Positions 1 through 6,039 of a stretch of DNA of 8,058 bases are shown here, in pieces (position 1 is the first letter of the stretch; each line of letters begins with the position of its first letter). This DNA is from DATDPY01 sp964395765 (GTDB taxonomy: Bacteria > Bacteroidota > Bacteroidia > Cytophagales > Cyclobacteriaceae): NCBI GenBank assembly GCA_964395765.1, contig CAYNCU010000198.1, positions 1 through 8,058 on the forward strand, written 5' to 3'. The position numbers were made by a program, and so were the translations under genes. The notes beneath the pieces were generated by a model. The model was given only the letters and a program-made list of their open reading frames with translations, had not been told where the DNA came from and searched no databases.

Positions 1-76
1 TGGGTTATTGGGTTATTGGGTTATCGGGTTATTGGGTTATTGGGTTATTGGGTTATTGGGTTATTGGGTTATTGGG
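1..76. repeat. Tandem array of an 8-bp G-rich unit (TGGGTTAT), about 9.5 copies
   Basis: Nine full copies of TGGGTTAT are followed by a half copy (TGGG). The fourth copy differs by one base (C at position 25), which leaves the GGG intact. The array begins at the window edge, so its full length is unknown. On this strand it gives ten GGG runs separated by 5-nt TTATT/TTATC loops, which fits the usual G-quadruplex pattern (four or more G3 runs with loops of up to 7 nt). It lies 18 bp beyond the stop codon of the potassium-channel gene, so a transcript of that operon reading through would carry the C-rich complement. There are no spacers, so it is not a CRISPR array. Its function is unknown. Confidence 0.95.
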
Positions 77-94
77 AAAAGAAGGTTCAATAAT

Positions 95-1156
95 TTACCC
101 CACAAACCCTTCCTCGATCTTGAATATTTGTTGTAAAGCGTCTTCTGCCCTTTTGGTAGTAATCATGATGAGATAATCACCTTCTTCGATTTTTACATCA
201 TCAGCTGGATTTTTAATAAGCTTCCGGTAACCCTTAACGGTCTTACTTATACCGATCAGGATCGAATTCGTGTTTTTTTTCAATTCAATAAAGGCATCGA
301 TATAAGTTCTGTTACAATAAGGATTGGAATATAAAATTTTAAATTCCTTTATATCATGGTCGTCATCCGCCTCAGCATAGGACATAATATCTTCGCTGTA
401 TTCGGCGACATCCGGTTCAAAAATATAACTGGCCAGTAATTTTGAAGTGATCTCATTCTTTGAAATAATATAAGATGTTCCGGCCGTATGAAATGTTTGT
501 TTAAGGCTGCTGTTTTCGAGAGAAACAACGAATTTAAGATCCCCAAAATGTTTTTTCAGGTTAAGGATATAAACCAGTTTTTCAGTGTCATCCGCAAGGT
601 TAATAAAAACATTGGAGGCATCTTCCAGGTTTGCCTTTGCAATCAGTTCAAAATTTGACAAATCGGCATAAAGCGTATAAACCAGCTTGGGGTCATAACT
701 CTCCTTTAATAAATCAATATCATTAAAGACGTTGGTAACAATTGCCACTCTTTTCCGTACGCCTACGAGTTGATCGACTACATCCTTACTAAACTGGTTC
801 CATCCAATGACAACGGTATGATTTTTAAAATCAGTTCCGCTGTAGCCAAGTCTTTGATTTTCTCTTATTGATGCCATAAAGTTTGTAATTCGTCCAATAA
901 TAAATCCATATAACGTCAGACTCAAAGCAATAAACACTCCCATGATAATTCTTCCCTCAGTCGTAACCGGATAAAAATCACCGTATCCGACTGTAGCCAG
1001 TGTAACAATGGATAGCCATACCGCTTCGCCGAAACTGTGAATGGTCGCCCGGGGGCTTGCACTTTCTACATGAACAAGCTCGACAAGCAGGGCTGAATAT
1101 ATGGATATACCGATAATTGCATATAAAATAAATCGGATAAACTGCGGTTTTCTCAT
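95..1156 (-). CDS. Two-TM potassium channel with C-terminal RCK (TrkA-N/TrkA-C) domain, MthK-like
   Basis: This 353-residue inner-membrane protein is predicted to conduct K+ under control of a cytoplasmic ligand-binding module. In order it has TM1 (about 7-30), a pore helix and the canonical selectivity filter TVGYGD (55-60), TM2 (about 69-92), an RCK-N Rossmann-like domain (about 113-235, opening VVIGWNQFS) and an RCK-C/TrkA-C domain (about 268-347, with the typical GDYLIMI strand). The architecture is that of MthK and related prokaryotic channels. There is no S1-S4 voltage sensor. The first Met sits directly before TM1, no in-frame start lies close upstream, and a G-rich stretch (AGGGGG) abuts the ATG, too close for a normal Shine-Dalgarno. 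It lies 45 bp after fadD on the same strand, probably in one transcript. By eye, the residues that bind Ca2+ in MthK are not kept (N186, L213, N215), so the ligand probably differs. The family call is secure; the ligand and physiological role are unknown. Confidence 0.9.
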   Translation of the reverse strand: MRKPQFIRFILYAIIGISIYSALLVELVHVESASPRATIHSFGEAVWLSIVTLATVGYGDFYPVTTEGRIIMGVFIALSLTLYGFIIGRITNFMASIRENQRLGYSGTDFKNHTVVIGWNQFSKDVVDQLVGVRKRVAIVTNVFNDIDLLKESYDPKLVYTLYADLSNFELIAKANLEDASNVFINLADDTEKLVYILNLKKHFGDLKFVVSLENSSLKQTFHTAGTSYIISKNEITSKLLASYIFEPDVAEYSEDIMSYAEADDDHDIKEFKILYSNPYCNRTYIDAFIELKKNTNSILIGISKTVKGYRKLIKNPADDVKIEEGDYLIMITTKRAEDALQQIFKIEEGFVG

Positions 1157-1201
1157 CCCCCTGATTATTTCAAAATTTAATAATTTCCGCCAAATTAAAC
1201 A

Positions 1202-2869
1202 TCATTTATCCTGTTCTTTCAATATTCTCCTTAATATTTTTCCTACGTTGGATTTCGGAAGTTCTTCCCTGAAAACGATATATTTTGGCCTTTTATAGGG
1301 AGTCAGATTTTCCCTGCAGTAATCTTTTAACTCTTCTTCCGACAGAGAGGGATCCTTCTTCACTACAAATACTTTTACCACTTCGCCGGATTTTTCATCG
1401 GGGACGCCAATTACTCCAACTTCAAGAACTTTGGGATGTCCGGCGATCACATCCTCAATTTCGTTCGGGTAAACATTAAAACCTGACACATTGATCATTT
1501 CTTTTTTACGGTCGATTATCTTAAAAAATCCGTCCTTTTCCATAATTCCGATGTCACCGGTCCGGAACCAATCCCCAAAGAATACTTCCCTGGTCTCTTC
1601 TGGTCTTTCCCAATATCCCGACATGACCTGTGGTCCGCGGGCACAAATTTCTCCCGGCTCGCCCTGTGTGACTTCATTCCCGTTATCGTCAAGAATTTTT
1701 ACTTCCGTACTACTCACCGGTATACCAATAGTTCCGATTCGTTCCGTCCCGTCAATGGGATTGCAGTTTAAAACGGGAGCCGTTTCGGAAAGCCCATATC
1801 CTTCAATCAAAGGGGTCCCCGTAATACTTTTCCACTTTTCCGCTACTACATTCTGAAGCGCCATGCCGCCACCTACCGCTATTTTGAACTTCGAGAAATT
1901 GAGGGATTTAAAATCTTCCTGATTCATTAATGCATTATATAAGGTATTCACTCCCGTAAATACGGTAAAGGGATATTTTCTCAGTTCTTTAATAAAAGCT
2001 TTCATATCCCTGGGATTGGTAATCAAAATGTTCCTCGCTCCTATCTTCATCATGGCCAGGCAGTTTACAGTAAGTGCAAATATGTGATAAAGGGGTAAAG
2101 CGGTAATGACAATCTCCTCCCTCTCTACTAATTTGGGTTTCATCCAATAAGAGATCTGTTCCATATTGGATATCATATTCCTGTGTGAAAGACATGCTCC
2201 TTTTGAAATTCCGGTTGTCCCACCCGTATATTGAAGAAAAGCCAGATCACTGCCTTCTAATTCTGCGGGTTTGAAAAACTTCCCGTTCTCCGAAAGAATA
2301 GTGGAACTGAAGCTGATAGCACCGTTAATTTTATAGGCCGGTACCATTTTTCTGACATATTTTACAACCGCATTCACAATAATTCCTTTCAATCCTCCTA
2401 GTAAATCCCCGATGTTGGTAATAATGACATTTTTTATTGAAGTATTACTTATAATTTTTTCAAGATTGTGGGCAAAGTTGGACAGGATCACAATGGTCTC
2501 AACCTGGGCATCCCTGAACTGGTATTCCATTTCCCTTGGCGTATATAACGGATTAGTATTAACAACAACCAAGCCCGCTCTTAATGCCCCCATTAATGCA
2601 ACCGGGTATTGCATCAGATTCGGCATTTGAATTGCGATACGATCCCCTTTCTTTAGCCCCAGCCTGCCTAGAAGATACCCTGCAAAATTCCTTGAAAGCT
2701 TGTCTAATTGTATAAAACTAATGGATGATCCAATATTTTCATAGGCCGTCAATTCCCCGTATTTACTAAAACATTCCTCGAACATATGAGGAAGACTTTT
2801 ATATAGATCGGGATTAATTTCCGGCGGGATCCCTTCAGGGTAAAATTTATACCAAGGATGTGAAATCAT
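1202..2869 (-). CDS. fadD: Long-chain fatty acid--CoA ligase (acyl-CoA synthetase)
   Basis: This 555-residue ANL-superfamily enzyme adenylates a fatty acid with ATP and transfers the acyl group to CoA, feeding beta-oxidation or lipid synthesis. E. coli FadD is of similar length (561). Visible motifs are the AMP-binding P-loop YTGGTTGISKG (214-224), GYGLSETAP (357-365), the ATP-binding RTGD (436-439), the fatty-acyl-CoA-synthetase signature from D453 to E472 (DRKKEMINVSGFNVYPNEIE) and the C-terminal catalytic lysine K544 in PKSNVGK. The N-terminus (HPWYKFYPEGIP) resembles that of FadD enzymes, which supports the chosen start. It is divergent from the AsnC-type regulator gene and leads a probable two-gene unit with the K+ channel. 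A perfect palindrome sits 3 nt upstream of its start codon and may be an operator. Substrate chain length cannot be read from sequence alone; medium- or long-chain are both possible. Confidence 0.92.
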   Translation of the reverse strand: MISHPWYKFYPEGIPPEINPDLYKSLPHMFEECFSKYGELTAYENIGSSISFIQLDKLSRNFAGYLLGRLGLKKGDRIAIQMPNLMQYPVALMGALRAGLVVVNTNPLYTPREMEYQFRDAQVETIVILSNFAHNLEKIISNTSIKNVIITNIGDLLGGLKGIIVNAVVKYVRKMVPAYKINGAISFSSTILSENGKFFKPAELEGSDLAFLQYTGGTTGISKGACLSHRNMISNMEQISYWMKPKLVEREEIVITALPLYHIFALTVNCLAMMKIGARNILITNPRDMKAFIKELRKYPFTVFTGVNTLYNALMNQEDFKSLNFSKFKIAVGGGMALQNVVAEKWKSITGTPLIEGYGLSETAPVLNCNPIDGTERIGTIGIPVSSTEVKILDDNGNEVTQGEPGEICARGPQVMSGYWERPEETREVFFGDWFRTGDIGIMEKDGFFKIIDRKKEMINVSGFNVYPNEIEDVIAGHPKVLEVGVIGVPDEKSGEVVKVFVVKKDPSLSEEELKDYCRENLTPYKRPKYIVFREELPKSNVGKILRRILKEQDK

Positions 2870-2872
2870 AGA

Positions 2873-2887
2873 GAATTATGATAATTC
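2873..2887. promoter_or_regulatory. Perfect 7-1-7 palindrome at the fadD start (candidate operator)
   Basis: GAATTAT-G-ATAATTC is a perfect inverted repeat with 7-bp arms and a single central base. It ends 3 nt from the fadD start codon, so a bound protein would cover the translation-start region and probably the early transcript. A related site (12 of 15 bases identical) lies beside the start of the divergent AsnC-type gene. That arrangement suits a regulator controlling itself and its neighbour, but no binding is shown by sequence alone. The 7-1-7 spacing also resembles Fur/PerR-type boxes in general form. Confidence 0.45.
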
Positions 2888-3085
2888 ATTATAAATGCAT
2901 AAAAATTTTCACGCAATATTTTTATTTTTTTAAATTATTTCAAATATTTTGTAACAATTTAAAATTATTTAAATTTCTGATTCTTTTTACTACTTTTTCA
3001 GTTAAATAAACCCAAGTACGCTGAGGAATCCCATATTTAAAAGAGATAAAGAAACAAATGAATAAAATAAAAAAAATGTATTTTA

Positions 3086-3116
3086 TTGCTTAAAATTTAA
3101 ATCATTCCTATCTTAG
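3086..3116 (+). promoter_or_regulatory. Candidate Bacteroidota-type promoter for the AsnC-type regulator gene
   Basis: A TTG at 3086-3088 is followed after 20 bp by TATCTTAG at 3109-3116. This matches the Bacteroidota sigma-ABfr consensus (TTG, 19-20 bp, TAnnTTTG) at all but one defined base (A for T in the -7 box). It would start transcription around 3120-3125, giving a leader of about 35 nt before the ATG at 3158. The downstream candidate operator (3134-3148) would then lie in the transcribed leader. Confidence 0.45.
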
Positions 3117-3133
3117 TAAAAGAAATTTTATAA

Positions 3134-3148
3134 AAATCATAATAATTC
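3134..3148. promoter_or_regulatory. Degenerate copy of the fadD-side palindrome at the regulator start
   Basis: AAATCATAATAATTC matches the 15-bp palindrome beside fadD at 12 positions. The similarity continues three more bases on the right (15 of 18 over 2873-2890 against 3134-3151, including an exact 10-bp block ATAATTCATT). It ends 9 nt before the regulator ATG (the longer match ends 6 nt before). It is a candidate autoregulatory site. AT-rich composition makes chance similarity possible, so confidence is low. Confidence 0.35.
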
Positions 3149-3157
3149 ATTTCTATT

Positions 3158-3625
3158 ATGAGTAAGGATTATGAAATTGACAATATAGATTTGAAAATAC
3201 TTGCCCTTCTGGCTGAAGATGCAAAAATGCCCTATACGGAGGTGGCCAAAAGAGTATTTGTTTCCGGAGGAACGGTACATGTACGTATGCGAAAGCTTGA
3301 AGAAATGGGAATTGTAAAAGGGACCACTCTTAAAATGGATTATTCCAAGATGGGGTATGACATTACTGCATTTCTGGGAATATTCCTTGAAAAAAGCTCT
3401 CTTTATGACCAGGTAATTAAGAAATTATTCAATATCCCTGAAATCGTAACCATTCACTATACCACCGGCAATTACAATATTTTCGTCAAGCTGCATTGCA
3501 AGGATACCAATCATCTCAAGGATGTATTGCACGACAAAATCCAAAAAGTAGAAGGAATTGAAAGAACGGAAACTATCATTTCCCTTGAAGAAAGCATAAA
3601 CCGGCATATCCAATTCGGCTCCTGA
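3158..3625 (+). CDS. Lrp/AsnC-family transcriptional regulator (AsnC-like)
   Basis: This 155-residue cytoplasmic DNA-binding protein has the usual family size and two domains: an N-terminal AsnC-type helix-turn-helix (about 7-60, with IDNIDLKIL, then VSGGTVHVRMRKLEEMGIVKG) and a C-terminal RAM/AsnC_trans_reg ligand-binding and oligomerisation domain (about 65-145, with TTGNYNIFVKL and ERTETIISLEE). As recalled, E. coli AsnC has near-matching stretches (IDNLD, VSPGTIHVRVEKM, YYTTGHYSIFIKV, STETLIVLQ), so it belongs closer to AsnC than to Lrp itself. The proline of the VSPGT turn is G37 here. Family members form octamers or multimers and sense amino acids. No asnA-type gene lies nearby, so an asparagine role is not assumed. 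It diverges from fadD and lies 171 bp upstream of sufB in the same orientation. Control of itself and fadD is inferred from paired palindromes. The family call is secure; target and effector are unknown. Confidence 0.92.
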   Translation: MSKDYEIDNIDLKILALLAEDAKMPYTEVAKRVFVSGGTVHVRMRKLEEMGIVKGTTLKMDYSKMGYDITAFLGIFLEKSSLYDQVIKKLFNIPEIVTIHYTTGNYNIFVKLHCKDTNHLKDVLHDKIQKVEGIERTETIISLEESINRHIQFGS

Positions 3626-3755
3626 TGATTGCGAAATAAAACTTATTTTGTTCAAAAAAATCAAACGGATAACCAAGCTCAGTTTTCCAGCCGTAAATAC
3701 CCTTAAAATCCTTAAATTATTTCCATTAAGGAACATTTTTCCTACACATATGTTG

Positions 3756-3763
3756 TATGTTTG
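3756..3763 (+). promoter_or_regulatory. Candidate -7 promoter box for the suf operon
   Basis: TATGTTTG is a perfect match to the Bacteroidota -7 consensus TAnnTTTG. It would place the transcription start near 3769, giving a leader of about 28 nt before the sufB ATG. No TTG is found at the expected 19-20 bp upstream (that position reads CAT), so the -33 half is weak and an activator may be required, or another promoter is used. The rest of the 171-bp spacer shows no gene. Confidence 0.4.
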
Positions 3764-3778
3764 TGGTAATTTAAAATC

Positions 3779-3796
3779 ATTCTAAATAATTAGAAT
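3779..3796. promoter_or_regulatory. Perfect palindrome abutting the sufB start codon (candidate operator)
   Basis: ATTCTAA-ATAA-TTAGAAT is an inverted repeat with 7-bp arms and a 4-bp centre, and its last base directly precedes the sufB ATG. It lies just downstream of the candidate -7 box, a position suited to repression of the suf operon, for instance by an iron- or redox-sensing regulator. Its half-sites differ from those of the fadD-side palindrome, so a different protein would be expected. As an AT-rich RNA hairpin it would be weak and could also affect ribosome access. Confidence 0.4.
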
Positions 3797-5235
3797 ATGG
3801 CTAAAGACAATCAAATCCTTGAGGAATTTACGAGATCAGATTATAAATACGGATTTGAAAGTAAAATCGAGTCAGAAACCGCTGCCCTGGGTCTTAATGA
3901 AGATACCGTCAGATTTATTTCCGGCAAAAAAGAAGAACCCGAGTGGCTGCTCGAATGGCGTTTAAAAGCTTTCCGGCACTGGCAGAAGATGAAACAGCCG
4001 AAATGGCAAAATGTGACTTTTCCTGAAATTAATTACCAGAATATAATTTATTATTCCGCTCCCAAACAGAAGGCAGGGTTGAAGGATCTTAACGAAGTTG
4101 ATCCTGAATTACTGGCTACCTTCGAAAAACTTGGCATTTCCCTTCAGGAACAAAAGAGATTAACAGGGGTTGCGGTGGATGCGGTTCTCGATAGTGTATC
4201 AGTAACTACTACCTTCAGGGAAAAGCTGGGTGAACTGGGGATTATCTTCTGTTCCTTCGGCGAAGCCGTTAAAAACCACCCTGACCTTGTAAAAAAATAC
4301 CTGGGATCGGTAGTGCCGATGAATGATAACTATTTTGCCGCCTTAAATTCCGCTGTTTTCAGCGATGGCTCATTTTGTTACATTCCGAAAGGAGTACGAT
4401 GCCCGATGGAGCTTTCCACTTATTTCAGGATCAATACTGCCAATTCAGGTCAGTTTGAAAGAACCTTGTTAATTGCCGATGAGGGGGCTTATGTAAGTTA
4501 TCTCGAAGGATGTACTGCCCCTATGCGTGATGAAAATCAATTACATGCGGCGGTGGTTGAATTAGTGGCTTTGAATNNNNNNNNNNTTCCACAGTGCAGA
4601 ACTGGTATCCAGGGGACAAGGAAGGGAAAGGTGGTATTTACAATTTTGTTACGAAAAGGGGGCTTTGTGCAGGGGATCATTCAAAAATTTCATGGACACA
4701 GGTCGAAACCGGTTCAGCGATCACGTGGAAATATCCGAGTTGCCTGCTAAAGGGTGATTATTCATCCGGAGAATTTTATTCCGTAGCCATCACCAATAAT
4801 TACCAACAAGCGGATACCGGAACGAAAATGTACCACATCGGGAAAAACACAAGGAGCCGGATTGTATCGAAGGGTATATCTGCAGGTAAAAGTCAGAACA
4901 GCTACCGGGGACTGGTAAAAGTAATGCGAAGGGCGGATAACTCGCGTAATTTTTCGCAATGCGATTCCTTACTGATGGGCGATCAGTGCGGCGCCCACAC
5001 ATTTCCCTATATCGAAATTGAAAACAAATCGGCCCAGGTTGAGCACGAAGCGACTACTTCAAAAATCGGTGAGGACCAGTTATTTTACTGTAATCAGCGG
5101 GGAATTAATACGGAAGCGGCAGTAGCGCTCATAGTTAACGGCTACGCCCGTGAAGTTTTGAACAATCTTCCCATGGAATTTGCTGTGGAGGCTCAAAAAC
5201 TGCTCGCAATCAGTTTAGAGGGATCTGTTGGCTAA
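3797..5235 (+). CDS. sufB: Fe-S cluster assembly scaffold protein SufB (interrupted by an assembly gap)
   Basis: SufB is the core scaffold of the cytoplasmic SufBC2D complex, where sulfur and iron are built into Fe-S clusters. The frame runs intact for 260 codons to the ten N at 4577-4586, then resumes in another frame (codons from 4588, reading STVQNWYPGD) to the stop at 5233-5235. This shift comes from the placeholder gap, not from mutation. With an estimated 17-bp gap the protein is 481 residues, close to E. coli SufB (495). Residues equivalent to E. coli functional positions are visible: R211, N213 and C239 (in EGCTAP) before the gap; Q270, W272 and K289 after it; then C391, H419 and E420 near the SufD interface. 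Post-gap numbers depend on the estimated gap length. It is the first gene of the suf operon, 20 bp before sufC. No clear Shine-Dalgarno is seen; a palindrome abuts the ATG. Confidence 0.96.
4577..4586. other. Assembly gap (10 N) inside sufB
   Basis: Ten N interrupt sufB between codon 260 (N of VALN) and the conserved YSTVQNW region. The reading frames on the two sides can only join if the real gap length leaves remainder 2 on division by 3, so ten is wrong. Aligned to SufB from memory, five residues plus two bases of a Tyr codon are missing, about 17 bp. Confidence 0.97.
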
Positions 5236-5255
5236 TTTAAAATCAAATATTCTAT

Positions 5256-6020
5256 ATGCTTAAAATTAAGAACCTGAAGGCATCGGTTGGAGGGAAAATT
5301 ATTTTAAAAGGAATTGATCTGGAAGTAAAAGCCGGAGAAGTTCATGCGATCATGGGACCCAACGGTTCGGGAAAAAGCACCCTGGCCTCCGTACTCGCAG
5401 GACGAGAAGAATATGAGGTAACAGAAGGTACAATTGAATTTTTAGGAAAAAATCTATTCGAGCTTAGTCCTGAAGACCGGGCAAGGGAGGGGTTATTTCT
5501 CGCTTTTCAATATCCGGTAGAACTTCCCGGTGTAAGTACAACCAATTTCCTCCGGACTGCACTAAACCAGATTCGCGAATACCGCGGAATTGAGCCTATG
5601 GATTCAGTTTCATTCCTAAGCCATATCCGTGAAAAAATGAAAGTTGTGGAGCTTAATCAATCACTGCTGAACAGGGCTTTGAATGAGGGCTTTTCAGGGG
5701 GTGAAAAAAAGAAAAATGAAATTTTCCAGATGGCCGTTCTGGAACCCAAACTGGCTCTCCTGGATGAAACAGATTCGGGACTGGATATTGATGCGCTAAA
5801 GATTGTCGCCAATGGTGTTAATATTTTAAGGTCCGATGAAAATGCCATCATCGTGGTTACCCATTACCAGCGACTATTGAATTATATAATTCCTGATTTT
5901 GTTCATGTTTTGTCGGAAGGGAAAATAGTAAAATCGGGAGATAAGAATTTAGCATTAGAACTTGAAGAAAAAGGTTATGACTGGTTGAAGGAGGCTTCCA
6001 AAGCCGGCGTTCAATCATAA
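5256..6020 (+). CDS. sufC: Fe-S cluster assembly ATPase SufC
   Basis: SufC is the soluble ABC-type ATPase of the SufBC2D complex. ATP binding makes two SufC subunits dimerise and reshapes the SufB-SufD core for cluster assembly. The 254-residue protein shows Walker A GPNGSGKST (34-42), Q-loop Q85 (AFQYP), the ABC signature FSGGEKK (146-152), Walker B ending LALLD-E (E171 catalytic), the D-loop SGLD (174-177) and switch H203. ETDSGLDIDALK is typical of SufC rather than of transporter ATPases. Residues K152, E171, D173 and H203 fall at the same numbers as those reported to be important in E. coli SufC. There are no membrane segments. It starts 20 bp after sufB and ends 19 bp before sufD, so it is translated from the same operon. 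No clear Shine-Dalgarno precedes its ATG. Confidence 0.97.
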   Translation: MLKIKNLKASVGGKIILKGIDLEVKAGEVHAIMGPNGSGKSTLASVLAGREEYEVTEGTIEFLGKNLFELSPEDRAREGLFLAFQYPVELPGVSTTNFLRTALNQIREYRGIEPMDSVSFLSHIREKMKVVELNQSLLNRALNEGFSGGEKKKNEIFQMAVLEPKLALLDETDSGLDIDALKIVANGVNILRSDENAIIVVTHYQRLLNYIIPDFVHVLSEGKIVKSGDKNLALELEEKGYDWLKEASKAGVQS

Positions 6021-6039
6021 AAAGAAGAATTTTTCATTT

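Larger units (their letters stand above)
2870..3157. other. AT-rich divergent intergenic region between fadD and the AsnC-type regulator
   Basis: These 288 bp are strongly AT-rich and hold no credible ORF or RNA gene. They should contain the start signals for both flanking genes. I can support a plus-strand promoter candidate near its right end and two related palindromic sites, one beside each start codon, which are listed separately. I found no convincing -7/-33 pair for fadD on the minus strand; the best fragment is 2941-2948 (CAAATATT), which lacks a partner element. Confidence 0.7.

Noticed and set aside
1..76. CRISPR array
   Set aside because: The unit is 8 bp and contiguous, with no spacers and no cas genes nearby.
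1491..1856. 121-residue plus-strand ORF inside fadD
   Set aside because: It is antisense to the conserved AMP-binding core of fadD, has no recognisable domain, and its low-complexity Ser/Pro-rich translation is typical of a shadow frame.
2941..2948. Minus-strand -7 box (CAAATATT on this strand) for fadD
   Set aside because: One consensus base is wrong and no CAA (TTG) lies 19-20 bp away; the CAA at 2955-2957 is too close.
3634..3648. Terminator hairpin after the regulator gene (AAATAA-AAC-TTATTT)
   Set aside because: The 6-bp stem is all A/T and no T-run follows, so it would be too weak for an intrinsic terminator.
3425..3736. 103-residue minus-strand ORF overlapping the regulator gene
   Set aside because: It is antisense to the conserved RAM domain, with no recognisable family and no sign of a start signal.
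3729..3743. Inverted repeat AGGAA-CATTT-TTCCT upstream of sufB as an operator
   Set aside because: Arms of only 5 bp are expected by chance, and the better 7-bp palindrome lies closer to the start.
4594..5235. A separate gene starting with GTG, or sufB as a pseudogene
   Set aside because: The sequence is the C-terminal half of SufB. The frame change falls exactly at the N gap, and the conserved residues continue on both sides.
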